From contig NZ_LT607410.1 in the NCBI RefSeq assembly GCF_900091515.1, positions 5,022,001-5,086,000 of the forward strand: 64,000 nucleotides of DNA, written 5' to 3'. This DNA is from Micromonospora purpureochromogenes (GTDB taxonomy: Bacteria; Actinomycetota; Actinomycetes; Mycobacteriales; Micromonosporaceae). The notes under the pieces are model-generated. The model saw only the letters and a list, made by a program, of their open reading frames with translations. It was not told the DNA's origin and ran no database searches. A program made the position numbers and the translations under genes. Of the stretch, positions 33,405 to 41,483 are shown piece after piece (positions within the stretch are counted from its first letter, which is position 1; each line of letters opens with the position of its first letter).

Positions 33405-34973
33405 ATGGTGGACAAACCACATTCCGACCTCGGGTCCCGGGTGGCCGAGCTGCATTCCGTCAAGGCCACGGCGGTCGCCGGCCCGGGGCCCCGCGCCTCG
33501 GCACAGCAGCACGCCAAGGGCAAACTCACCGTCCGGGAACGGCTCGACCTGCTCTTCGACGAGGGCACGTTCCGGGAGATCGAGCAGTTGCGCCGGCACC
33601 GGGCCGCCGGGTTCGGGCTGGAGGACCGCCGCCCGCACACGGACGGCGTGGTGACCGGCTGGGGCAAGGTCGACGGCCGGACGGTCTTCGCGTACGCGCA
33701 CGACTTCCGGATCTTCGGCGGCTCGCTGGGCGAGGCGCACGCCGAGAAGATCCACAAGATCATGGACATGGCCGAGTCGGCCGGCGCGCCCCTGATCTGC
33801 CTCGGCGACGGCGCGGGTGCCCGTATCCAGGAGGGCGTCACCGCCCTGGCCGGATACGGCGGCATCTTCCGCCGCAACGTGCAGGCGTCCGGGGTGATCC
33901 CCCAGATCAGCGTGATGCTCGGGCCCTGCGCCGGCGGCGCGGCGTACTCCCCGGCGCTGACCGACTTCGTCTTCGCCGTCCGCAACGTGGCCCAGCTCTA
34001 CCTCACCGGGCCCGACGTGGTGCAGGCGGTGACGGGCGAGACCGTGACGCACGAACAGCTCGGCGGGGCCGAGGTGCACGCCTCGGTCACCGGCACCGTC
34101 TCGTTCGTGCACGACACCGAGGCGGAGTGCCTGGCCGAGGTCCGACACCTGCTCTCGCTGCTGCCGTCCAACAACCGGGAACTGCCTCCGGTGCAGCCCA
34201 CCGGGGACCCCCCGGACCGCCGCTGTCCCCGCCTGCTCGACCTGGTGCCCGCCGACCCCCGCGGCTCGTACGACATGCGCGAGGTGATCGGGGAGATCGT
34301 CGACGACGGGGACCTGCTCGAGGTGCACGCCTCCTGGGCCCGCAACATCGTCTGCGGGCTGGCCCGGATGGACGGGCACGTGGTCGGCATCGTCGCCAAC
34401 CAGCCCCGGATGCTCGCCGGCGCCCTCGACGGGCCGGCCTCGGCCAAGGCGGCCCGCTTCGTGCAGACCTGCGACGCCTTCAGCATCCCGCTGGTCACCC
34501 TGGTCGACGTGCCCGGCTTCCTGCCCGGCACGGCGCAGGAGCACAGCGGGATCATCCGGCACGGCGCCCAGTTGCTGTACGCGTACTGCTCCGCGACCGT
34601 GCCCCGGATCCAGGTGATCCTGCGCAAGGCGTACGGCGGGGCGTACATCGTGATGGACTCCCGGTCGATCGGCGCGGACCTCTCGTTCGCCTGGCCGAGC
34701 AACGAGATCGCGGTGATGGGCGCCGAGAGCGCGGCCAACGTGGTGTTCCGCAGGGAGATAGCGGCGGCGCCCGACCCGGAGGTGGCCCGCCGGCAGCGGA
34801 TCAAGCAGTACGAGCAGGAGTTGATGCACCCCTACTACGCGGCCGAGCGCGGCCTGGTGGACGACGTCATCGACCCGGCCGAGACCCGCGCGGTGCTCGT
34901 CGGGGCGCTGGAGACGCTGCGGGCCAAGCGGGTGCAGCTGCCGGGGCGCAAGCACGGAAACCCGCCGACGTGA
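33405..34973 (+). CDS. Acyl-CoA carboxylase beta subunit (carboxyltransferase), AccB type
   Basis: 522 residues. The two crotonase-like halves each show the expected glycine-rich acyl-CoA pockets (GDGAGARIQEGV, GPCAGGAAYSP, VDVPGFLPG, RKAYGGAYIVMDS). Residue 415, after AYGGAY, is Ile. From the Streptomyces coelicolor work, Ile here marks AccB (takes acetyl-, propionyl- and butyryl-CoA) while Asp marks PccB (propionyl-CoA). This supports malonyl-CoA supply, which fits the malonyl-only ATs of the PKS. The ATG has GAGGGG upstream. The stop overlaps the epsilon subunit start. The biotinylated alpha subunit is not in the window. Confidence 0.95.
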   Translation: MVDKPHSDLGSRVAELHSVKATAVAGPGPRASAQQHAKGKLTVRERLDLLFDEGTFREIEQLRRHRAAGFGLEDRRPHTDGVVTGWGKVDGRTVFAYAHDFRIFGGSLGEAHAEKIHKIMDMAESAGAPLICLGDGAGARIQEGVTALAGYGGIFRRNVQASGVIPQISVMLGPCAGGAAYSPALTDFVFAVRNVAQLYLTGPDVVQAVTGETVTHEQLGGAEVHASVTGTVSFVHDTEAECLAEVRHLLSLLPSNNRELPPVQPTGDPPDRRCPRLLDLVPADPRGSYDMREVIGEIVDDGDLLEVHASWARNIVCGLARMDGHVVGIVANQPRMLAGALDGPASAKAARFVQTCDAFSIPLVTLVDVPGFLPGTAQEHSGIIRHGAQLLYAYCSATVPRIQVILRKAYGGAYIVMDSRSIGADLSFAWPSNEIAVMGAESAANVVFRREIAAAPDPEVARRQRIKQYEQELMHPYYAAERGLVDDVIDPAETRAVLVGALETLRAKRVQLPGRKHGNPPT

Positions 34974-35188
34974 CCGCGGCGGAGGAGTTCGACGCGGCGC
35001 GGGTCCCCCGGCTGGTGGTGGTCCGGGGCGCGCCCACCGAGGAGGAGCTCGCGGCGGCCACGGTCGCCCTGATGTGCGCGCTGCGCGCCGCTCGGGGTAC
35101 GGCCCCGGGCCGTCGGCGCGCCGAGGCGTCGTGGTCCCCGGCGGCGGACTACCGGGCGCCGGGTGCCTGGGCCTCGCGATGCCACTGA
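34970..35188 (+). CDS. Acyl-CoA carboxylase epsilon subunit
   Basis: 72 residues; the GTG start overlaps the stop of the beta subunit as GTGA. VPRLVVVRGAPTEEELAAAT matches the small AccE/PccE proteins of actinomycetes, which stabilise the alpha-beta carboxylase complex. The C-terminal half (WSPAADYRAPGAW) resembles the end of such proteins, where a Trp-rich tail is usual. Confidence 0.85.
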   Translation: MTAAEEFDAARVPRLVVVRGAPTEEELAAATVALMCALRAARGTAPGRRRAEASWSPAADYRAPGAWASRCH

Positions 35189-35365
35189 CCGGGCCGCCGC
35201 CGACCCGGCCGACAACGTCGGGGTCGCCGCCGTCGCCGTCGACCGGGCCGACAGCGTCGGTACCGACGGGGTCGCCGTCGCCGCTCACCGCGTCGATGCC
35301 GTCGGGACCGACCCGACCGTCGGGACCGAGCCGGTGGGCACCGGCGGCGGCGGTCGCCGGCGGGG

Positions 35366-35647
35366 TCAGTCCTCGCGGACCAGGCCGGCGTCGCGCAGTT
35401 CGTCGAGCCACCGGCCGATGACCACGATGATCTCCGCGCGGTCCGCCTCCCAGCTGGTGGCCACCTCGTCCGCGGCCAGGTTGAGGTCGCCGCCGTGCCG
35501 TTGCAGCGAGATCCAGGAGACCGTGACGAAGGGCGGGTACCGGTACGTGACGGCGGTCGGCTGCCGGTGCAGGATCAGCCACCCGTCCGGAGACACCGTG
35601 ACCTCCACGTTGTGCTCCCAACGCAGACCCACCATTCCTCCCGACAT
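35366..35647 (-). CDS. Small protein of unknown function
   Basis: 93 residues from the ATG at 35647, with GAGGG upstream; an ATG a few codons further in or one at 35692 is also possible. Sequence such as VEVTVSPDGWLILHRQP and AEIIVVIGRWLDELRDAGLV looks like a real folded protein, with alternating beta segments then a C-terminal helix. I do not recognise the family. It is convergent with the carboxylase pair and lies between cluster genes, so it may belong to the cluster. Confidence 0.55.
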   Translation of the reverse strand: MSGGMVGLRWEHNVEVTVSPDGWLILHRQPTAVTYRYPPFVTVSWISLQRHGGDLNLAADEVATSWEADRAEIIVVIGRWLDELRDAGLVRED

Positions 35648-36097
35648 CACCCTCACCCGATCCCTCTGCGCTCCGATCACCGTCGCCCTCACCTCCCGGG
35701 CGATGGGCGGCCACCCGAGGGGTGAGCCCTCCCGGGCCGTCGGCCGCCAGTGCCCTCTCGTCCGCGCCGTCTCACCGTCCGCCTCGACGACCCGCGCCGG
35801 TCGCGCCGGGCGCGAATTGACACAGGAAGTCGAGCATCAATGCGACAAGTGAGAACGGAATGATTGTGGCCGCTTTCCCAGAGTCAACCTCGAACCGAAC
35901 AGAAATCGGCTCGGGAATAGACCCCGGAGTCTTCTGTGTATGCCGTATACCGTTGTGTGCCGACCGTACACACCGCCCACTCGACGCGTCAACCCCACTA
36001 CCGGGGCGCCGACCGGGAGGCGGCACGCCGATACCCCGACCTGGACCACCGGCGGCGGTTCGGAACTCCGCTGTGAGCAGCACCGACGCGGACCACC

Positions 36098-36123
36098 TAG
36101 GGGTCGGCGCCCGCGCCGAGGGG
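36098..36123 (+). promoter_or_regulatory. AGGGG pair upstream of the exporter operon
   Basis: TAGGGG at 36098 and GAGGGG at 36118, cores 20 bases apart, on the strand of drrA-like gene. It is about 390 bases before that gene but only 45 to 70 bases before the short frame at 36168, so it may drive a leader transcript. Confidence 0.4.
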
Positions 36124-36167
36124 CCACAAATCAGGGTCATCCCCCATCTGATCCCGGACGACGGAAA

Positions 36168-36392
36168 ATGAGTGAGGACGTTTCAGAACAGCTCAGCAAG
36201 CCGGCCGTCGGTGGCGATTCCGCGCATTGTCGAGCACGGGAAATCCAGCCGCGCCGCCTCCCATTGAGGGCTGCGCCGCCGCCGCCGGTCCACCCCTCGG
36301 CGACCCACCGGCCACGACCCGACCACCGGCGGACCGGCGCCGCCCGCGAGCCCCCACCAGGGCGCCCGACGCGGCGGCGAAAACGGTCTTGA
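36168..36392 (+). CDS. Possible small leader ORF (74 codons)
   Basis: ATG followed by SEDVSEQLSKPAVGGDSAH, then a strongly Pro/Arg-rich tail typical of non-coding high-GC frames. The first 20 codons look plausible as protein, and the AGGGG pair sits where a promoter site would be expected, but the ribosome site is weak (GGACGG). It could be a leader peptide, a degraded gene, or chance. Confidence 0.25.
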   Translation: MSEDVSEQLSKPAVGGDSAHCRAREIQPRRLPLRAAPPPPVHPSATHRPRPDHRRTGAAREPPPGRPTRRRKRS

Positions 36393-36411
36393 CCTGCGGC
36401 GGCGAAGCAGG

Positions 36412-36441
36412 TTGACAGGCGGACATCGAACTGCGTACAGT
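36412..36441 (+). promoter_or_regulatory. Putative promoter of the DrrAB operon
   Basis: TTGACA at 36412-36417 and TACAGT at 36436-36441 with 18 bases between, about 70 bases before the ATG of the ATPase gene. The -10 lies in GCGTACAGTCTACACG, a possible repressor half-site region. Confidence 0.45.
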
Positions 36442-36510
36442 CTACACGAATCAGCGTATGAGGCACGCAGAAGACCACCCGGAGCAGGGACGGCAAGGAG
36501 TGCAACGACA

Positions 36511-37488
36511 ATGGCCTACGAATTGGCAATAGAAGCCAGCGGGCTACGAAAGTCCTATGGCGACGTGCAGGTGCTCAAGGGCGTGGACATCACCGTCCCC
36601 CGGGGCAGCGTCTTCGCCCTGCTGGGCCCGAACGGATCGGGCAAGACGACCAGCGTCCGCATCCTCTCGACGCTCACCTCCCTCGACGCGGGCCAGGCCC
36701 GGGTCGCCGGCTTCGACGTCGTCAAGGAGCGGCGCAAGGTGCGGCGGGCCATCACCCTGACCGGCCAGTACGCGGCGATCGACAAGAACCAGACCGGCGA
36801 GGAGAACCTGCGCATGATGGGCCGGCTCACCGGCCTGTCCCGCGCCGAGGCGCAGGAGCGCGCGAAGCAGCTGCTCGCCCGGTTCGACCTGACCGACGCC
36901 GGTGGCCGGCGACTGGCCACCTACTCCGGCGGCATGGCCCGCCGGCTCGACCTCGCCGCGAGCCTGGTCGGAGCGCCGTCGGTGGTCTTCCTCGACGAGC
37001 CGACCACCGGCCTGGACCCGCGCAGCCGCCTCGCGCTGTGGGGCGTCATCGCCGACCTGGCCGCCAACGGCCTGACCATCTTCCTGACCACGCAGTACCT
37101 GGAGGAGGCCGACCGCCTCGCCGACCGGGTGGCCCTGCTCGACGGCGGCACCATCGTCGCCGAGGGCACCCCCACGCAGCTCAAGGAGCGGGTCGCGGGT
37201 CAGCGGCTCGACCTGGAACTGGTCGACCGCACGGCGCTGGAGGACGTCCTGGCGCTGCTGGGCGAGCGGGTGGTCACCAAGGATCTCGACCTGCTGACGA
37301 TCGGGGTCACCACCGACGGCTCGGCCAATCAGGTACGGGCCGTGCTGGACGAGGCAGACCCGCAGCGCAACCGGATCACGAAGTTCCAGGTGCACAGCGC
37401 CACGCTGGACGACGTGTTCCTGGCGCTGACGGGCCACCCCACCCCGAGCCCGGAGGTGGAGAGAGTTAAGGAGACTGTCGGTGACTGA
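36511..37488 (+). CDS. ABC exporter ATPase (DrrA-like)
   Basis: 325 residues. Walker A GPNGSGKTT (39-47), signature YSGGMARRLDLA (138-149) and Walker B VVFLDEPTTGLD (158-169). The C-terminal extension with HSATLDDVFLALTGH is typical of the daunorubicin-resistance (DrrA) ATPase family. AAGGAG lies 10 bases before the ATG. It overlaps the permease gene by 8 bases. Together they should form a two-gene exporter for the cluster product (inference). Confidence 0.95.
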   Translation: MAYELAIEASGLRKSYGDVQVLKGVDITVPRGSVFALLGPNGSGKTTSVRILSTLTSLDAGQARVAGFDVVKERRKVRRAITLTGQYAAIDKNQTGEENLRMMGRLTGLSRAEAQERAKQLLARFDLTDAGGRRLATYSGGMARRLDLAASLVGAPSVVFLDEPTTGLDPRSRLALWGVIADLAANGLTIFLTTQYLEEADRLADRVALLDGGTIVAEGTPTQLKERVAGQRLDLELVDRTALEDVLALLGERVVTKDLDLLTIGVTTDGSANQVRAVLDEADPQRNRITKFQVHSATLDDVFLALTGHPTPSPEVERVKETVGD

Positions 37489-38272
37489 GTCCATCGTCCT
37501 GCGCAACCGGCCCCGGCCCACCTCGCTCGGGACCGACATGGTGACCATGATCGCGCGCTGCACCCGGCTGACCAGCCGGGACCTGGACGCCCTGATGATG
37601 GCGCTGATGCTGCCCATCATGATGATGGTGCTCTTCGTCTACCTCTTCGGCGGGGCGATCCAGACCGGCGGCGACTACGTCACCTACGTCTCCCCCGGCG
37701 TGCTGCTGCTCTGCACGGTGTGGGGCGCCGCGCAGACCGGCGTGGGCGTCGCCAACGACATGAGCACCGGTATCATCGACCGGTTCCGGTCGATGGACGT
37801 CAGCGGCGCCGTACTGCTCGGCGGCCACGTCACCGCCAGCGTCATCAAGAACATCGTCTCCACGGTCGTGGTGATCGCGGTGGCCCTGCTCATCGGGTTC
37901 CGGCCCGAGGCCAGCCTGCTCCAGTGGCTCGCCGCCGGCGGCATCCTGGTCACCTTCATCCTGGCGATGTCCTGGCTCTCCGCGGTGGTCGGCCTGCTCA
38001 CCAAGTCCACCGACGCGGCGGCCAGCTTCGCCTTCATCATGATGTTCCTGCCCTACGTCAGCAGCGCGTTCGTCCCGATCCACACGCTGCCCGGCTGGCT
38101 GCAGGGCGTGGCCAAGCACCAGCCGTCCACGCCGATCATCGAGAGCGTCCGCGGGTTCCTGCTCGACCGGCCGGTCGGCGACAATCCCTGGATCGCCCTC
38201 GCCTGGTCGGTCGGCATCCTGGTCGTCTCCGTCACCCTCGCCGCGGTCTTCTTCCAGAAGAAGACGGACTGA
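37481..38272 (+). CDS. ABC exporter permease (DrrB-like, ABC-2 type)
   Basis: 263 residues starting at GTG, with AAGGAG 7 bases upstream inside the end of the ATPase gene. About six hydrophobic segments, beginning LMLPIMMMVLFVYLFGGAI, plus the IIDRFRSMDVS and LPYVSSAFVPIHTLPGWLQ motifs of the DrrB family. Translationally coupled to the ATPase gene; strong hairpins follow. Confidence 0.95.
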   Translation: MTESIVLRNRPRPTSLGTDMVTMIARCTRLTSRDLDALMMALMLPIMMMVLFVYLFGGAIQTGGDYVTYVSPGVLLLCTVWGAAQTGVGVANDMSTGIIDRFRSMDVSGAVLLGGHVTASVIKNIVSTVVVIAVALLIGFRPEASLLQWLAAGGILVTFILAMSWLSAVVGLLTKSTDAAASFAFIMMFLPYVSSAFVPIHTLPGWLQGVAKHQPSTPIIESVRGFLLDRPVGDNPWIALAWSVGILVVSVTLAAVFFQKKTD

Positions 38273-38294
38273 GCGCGGGCGTCGGTCACCGGCA

Positions 38295-38336
38295 GCGAAG
38301 GCCCTTCTCCTCCCCCCGTTGGAGAAGGGCCTTCGC
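38295..38336. terminator. Terminator after the exporter permease gene
   Basis: A perfect 16-base stem (GCGAAGGCCCTTCTCC and complement) with a 10-base loop, 23 bases after the permease stop. Confidence 0.85.
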
Positions 38337-38361
38337 GCCTGCGCCGGCAGGGCCACCCGAC

Positions 38362-38395
38362 AAGGGCGCCGCCTCCGTCGGGAGGCGGCGCCCTT
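38362..38395. terminator. Second terminator, facing the convergent methyltransferase gene
   Basis: A perfect 15-base stem (AAGGGCGCCGCCTCC and complement) with a GTCG loop, 15 bases from the stop of the minus-strand methyltransferase gene. With the hairpin at 38295 it insulates the two convergent units. Confidence 0.85.
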
Positions 38396-38409
38396 CGGCG
38401 TACGCGGGC

Positions 38410-39156
38410 TCAGGCCGTCCTGCGCCAGAACACCCCGCCGTTGTCCACCGGCCGGATCTCGTCGGTGATCCCGTGCTCGTCGCGGTACTCATGCACCGCC
38501 GCCCGGCAGGGCTCCATGTTGTAGTCGTCGATGATGATGAACCCGCCCGCGGAGAGCTTCGGGTAGAGCGGGATCAGCGCCTCGCGGGTCGACTCGTACA
38601 GGTCGCCGTCGAGGCGGAGCACGGCGATCGAGGAGATCGGCGCAGCCGGCAGGGTGTCCTTGAACCACCCCTCCAGGAACTCCACCTGCTCGTCGAGCAG
38701 GTCGTACGCCTTGAAGTTGGCCCGGACCGCGTCCGCCGAGACGCTGAGCATGCTGTTCAGGTTGTGCAGGGCCATCTCCTGGTCCAGTGGGTGGCTGCCC
38801 TCCCCCGCCTCGGGCACGCCCTCGAAGGAGTCGGCGGCCCAGACGCGCCGGTCGGTGACGCCGTGCGCCTTGAGGATGGCGCGCATCAGGATGGTCACGC
38901 CGCCGCGCCACACCCCGGTCTCGACCAGGTCCCCGGGGATCCCGTCGGCCAGTACCCGCTCGACGCACGACTGCACGTTGTCCAGACCCTCGAGACCGAC
39001 CAGCGTGTGCGCGGCGGAGGTGCCCGGAAGGCCCCCCTCGGGCACCGCCGCGCCCTCGGCCCCCGTCCACCAGGGAGCGGCGTTGTCGGTGTAGATCTCG
39101 TTGGCGATCACCTTCTTGATCAGCTCAAGGTAGAGCGTGACTCCCGTGTCGGTCAT
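38410..39156 (-). CDS. TylF/macrocin O-methyltransferase family protein
   Basis: 248 residues. VETGVWRGG (78-86) is the S-adenosylmethionine binding loop; LRLDGDLYEST and IIDDYNMEPCR carry the metal and acceptor-site acids of the TylF/MycF/NovP family, which methylate sugar hydroxyls and some other hydroxyls. No sugar biosynthesis genes lie nearby, so the acceptor may be the aglycone or a hydroxyl set by the P450 or LLM enzyme (inference). Located 153 bases downstream of the SDR gene. Confidence 0.9.
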   Translation of the reverse strand: MTDTGVTLYLELIKKVIANEIYTDNAAPWWTGAEGAAVPEGGLPGTSAAHTLVGLEGLDNVQSCVERVLADGIPGDLVETGVWRGGVTILMRAILKAHGVTDRRVWAADSFEGVPEAGEGSHPLDQEMALHNLNSMLSVSADAVRANFKAYDLLDEQVEFLEGWFKDTLPAAPISSIAVLRLDGDLYESTREALIPLYPKLSAGGFIIIDDYNMEPCRAAVHEYRDEHGITDEIRPVDNGGVFWRRTA

Positions 39157-39282
39157 CTGTCCGTCCTCTTCCGCGGCCGGCGCGCGTGCCGACGCCGCTG
39201 TCGATCGGTCCTTGGTTGCCCTGCCGGACGCCGGTCGGGCCGCGCCGCATCCGGCACGGCCCGACCGCCGGCTGTCACCACC

Positions 39283-39302
39283 CCGCCGTACGGGTACGGC
39301 GG
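39283..39302 (-). terminator. Hairpin between SDR and methyltransferase genes
   Basis: CCGCCGTAC and its complement with a 2-base loop just after the SDR stop; a second 11-base inverted repeat (CGGTCGGGCCG) lies at 39232-39267. They may end or attenuate the SDR transcript. Confidence 0.4.
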
Positions 39303-39309
39303 GACGACG

Positions 39310-40158
39310 TCAGAGGTGCTGCATGGCCAGCGCGCCACCGTCGATCTTGATCTGGCTGCCGGTGACGTAGCGCGACTCGTCGGAGGCCAGGTAGACCACG
39401 GCGTGCGTCACGTCAGCCTGGGTCACGTGCGAGATCGGCATGGCGTGGATGGCGCTCAGGATCGGCGCGACGTCCTCGACGGTGGGGTCGTCGAGGTCCG
39501 GCCGGTAGGTCTGGAACATCGACTTGTTGAACGCCATGTCGGTGTCCACGGTGGTCGGGTGCACCGAGTTGACCCGGCCGCTGGTCGGCGCGAGCTGGAG
39601 TGCGAGCGCCTTCACGTAGTCGACCAGGACGTGCTTGGCGAACCGGTACCCGGCGTACCCGGCGCCGGCCATCACGTCGGAGGGCATCGGCGGCAGGAAA
39701 CTCGCGATCGAGCCGACGATGATCACCGACACGCCCTCGTTGAAGTGCGGCAGCGCCGCGTGCACCGTGTTCAGCACCCCGGCGAGGTTGACGTCGATGG
39801 TGCCGGTGAAGGCGGTGATGGGCTGGTCCGGCCCCATCGGCAGGATGCCGGCGTTCGGGATCAGGACGTCGATCTTCCCCAGCTCGGCGACGCCCTCCTC
39901 GATGGCCGCGCGCAACGCGCCGTAGTCGCGCACGTCCGCGTGCCGGACGACCACCCGGCGGCCGGCCTCCTTGACCAGGCGCGCCGTCTCCTCCAGGTCC
40001 TCGTTGCCGGCCATGCCGTAACCGGCCGAGTCGATGTCCCTGCAGATGTCGATCGCGATGATGTCGGCGCCCTCCTCGGCCAGCCGGACCGCGTGGCTGC
40101 GCCCCTGACCACGGGCCGCGCCCGTGATGACGACGACCTTGTTCTCCGCCCGCCCCAT
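39310..40158 (-). CDS. Mycofactocin-type short-chain dehydrogenase/reductase
   Basis: 282 residues from the ATG at 40158 (GAGGGAGA upstream). GAARGQGRSHAVRLAEEGAD followed by IIAIDICRDI, and the long insert GMAGNEDLEETARLV, are hallmarks of the mycofactocin-coupled SDR family (carveol dehydrogenase-like), in which NAD is held tightly and mycofactocin is the expected electron acceptor. A catalytic Tyr/Lys pair is seen in YAGYRFAK. Likely oxidises an alcohol of the product, upstream of the methyltransferase. A reading from a GTG at 40326 exists but has no homology-like content. Confidence 0.9.
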   Translation of the reverse strand: MGRAENKVVVITGAARGQGRSHAVRLAEEGADIIAIDICRDIDSAGYGMAGNEDLEETARLVKEAGRRVVVRHADVRDYGALRAAIEEGVAELGKIDVLIPNAGILPMGPDQPITAFTGTIDVNLAGVLNTVHAALPHFNEGVSVIIVGSIASFLPPMPSDVMAGAGYAGYRFAKHVLVDYVKALALQLAPTSGRVNSVHPTTVDTDMAFNKSMFQTYRPDLDDPTVEDVAPILSAIHAMPISHVTQADVTHAVVYLASDESRYVTGSQIKIDGGALAMQHL

Positions 40159-40291
40159 GTGGGTCTCCCTCTGCCGGATCGCGTGAAAGGTGAGTCGAGA
40201 CCGACCGGGAGCAGCGCCGCGTGCGGCGGTAGTTCTCGCGTACGGTGGCCCGCTCGGGGCCGACGCTAACCAGGTACGGGACGCCTCAGTA

Positions 40292-40307
40292 CCCCTTCCG
40301 ACCCCTA
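40292..40307 (-). promoter_or_regulatory. TAGGGG/AAGGGG pair upstream of the SDR gene
   Basis: On the minus strand TAGGGGTCGGAAGGGG, cores 10 bases apart, 134 to 149 bases before the SDR start; nearly the same as the PKS site. It is the rightmost copy I found and may mark the cluster border. Confidence 0.5.
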
Positions 40308-40427
40308 CTGGTCCCTTGGACGGCACGGCCGGCGAGGCCCAGAATGGGCGGCACCGGTGTCGCGACCCCGGCGGCGATCAGGGCCGTACGGGCTGAAACG
40401 TCGACTCTTCGCCGAAGGGACGACGGC

Positions 40428-41231
40428 ATGCACCCGATGCTGCGGCGGCTCGACGACCTCGCCGCCCACCTGCGCACCCGCCCCGATGCCGTGGCACTGC
40501 TCGGCCTCGGCTCGGCCGGGGTGGCGTACGACCGCCTGGACGAGCACTCCGACCTGGACTTCTTCGTCGTGGTCGCCGACGGCGCCGTGCCCCGCTACGT
40601 CGAGGAGATCGGCTGGCTGGCGGCGCCGTGCCCGGTGGCGTACAGCTTCGCCAACGAGCGCAACGGCCGCAAGGCGCTCTACGCCGACGGGATCTTCGTC
40701 GAGTATGCGGTGTTCACCGTCGCGGAACTGGCGCGGCTGCCGTTCAGCGGCGCCCGGGTCGTCTGGCGGCGGGACGACGCGCCCGCCACCCTGGCCGAGT
40801 GCGGCCGGCCACCGGGCGGGCCGCCGTACGACACGGTGGAGTTCCACCTGAACGAGGCGCTGACCAACCTCTACGTGGGCCTACACCGGGAGCTGCGCGG
40901 CGAACGGCTCACCGCGGCCCGCTTCATCCAGTCGTACGCGGTGGACCGGGTGATCGCGCTGCTGCGCCTCACCGGGGCCGGGGCGGGGCACCGGCGCGAC
41001 CCGTTCGACGCCAGCCGGCGCGTCGAGCAGGCGTACCCGCCGGAGGTCCTGCCGCTGGCCGCGATGGTCCCGGGGTACGCGCGCAACCGCGAGGCGGCGC
41101 GGGCGGTGTTCGGCTGGCTGGCGGAGCGGTTCCCGGTGGACCCGGTGATCGGCGAGGCGGTCCGGCGGCTGCTGGACGCCCCGCTCCCGCCTCCGTCGCC
41201 CAGCGACCTCGCGGCGCCGGACGCACCGTGA
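40428..41231 (+). CDS. Nucleotidyltransferase-like protein
   Basis: 267 residues. GLGSAGVAYDRLDEHSDLDFFVVV (about 26-49) contains the GS...D-x-D pattern of the polymerase-beta-like nucleotidyltransferase fold. The C-terminal helical part (EFHLNEALTNLYVGLHRE) resembles aminoglycoside nucleotidyltransferase-type proteins. AAGGGA precedes the ATG at 40428. The substrate is unknown. It diverges from the SDR gene and is probably outside the cluster. Confidence 0.75.
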   Translation: MHPMLRRLDDLAAHLRTRPDAVALLGLGSAGVAYDRLDEHSDLDFFVVVADGAVPRYVEEIGWLAAPCPVAYSFANERNGRKALYADGIFVEYAVFTVAELARLPFSGARVVWRRDDAPATLAECGRPPGGPPYDTVEFHLNEALTNLYVGLHRELRGERLTAARFIQSYAVDRVIALLRLTGAGAGHRRDPFDASRRVEQAYPPEVLPLAAMVPGYARNREAARAVFGWLAERFPVDPVIGEAVRRLLDAPLPPPSPSDLAAPDAP

Positions 41232-41483
41232 CGATCAACCCGAGCGGCCCGAGGGCAGGTCGCTGATCCGCTCCCCCGCCGTCGCGTCGGGCGCGGGCCG
41301 GATCGATCGTTCCGGCCCGCGCCGACCACCGGCCGTATCACGATGTTCTTCGGTGGCCGGCGAGCGGCGGGCCCGCCCCCGGCCGCGCGGGCGGGCGGCG
41401 GCGGCGGCGGCGGCCATCGTGCACGGAACCGGTCGGGACGACGCCCCGCGGCGTGCCGACCGCCGACCGGCGGAAGGGGTGAC

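Larger units (their letters stand above)
35648..36510. promoter_or_regulatory. Long region upstream of the DrrAB exporter genes
   Basis: 863 bases. 35810-35990 is relatively AT-rich and holds near-palindromic strings (GTATGCCGTATAC and GTGTGCCGACCGTACAC at about 35937-35973). An AGGGG pair is at 36098-36123, a short reading frame at 36168-36392, and a promoter-like sequence at 36412-36441. No full-length gene is supported here. Confidence 0.5.
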
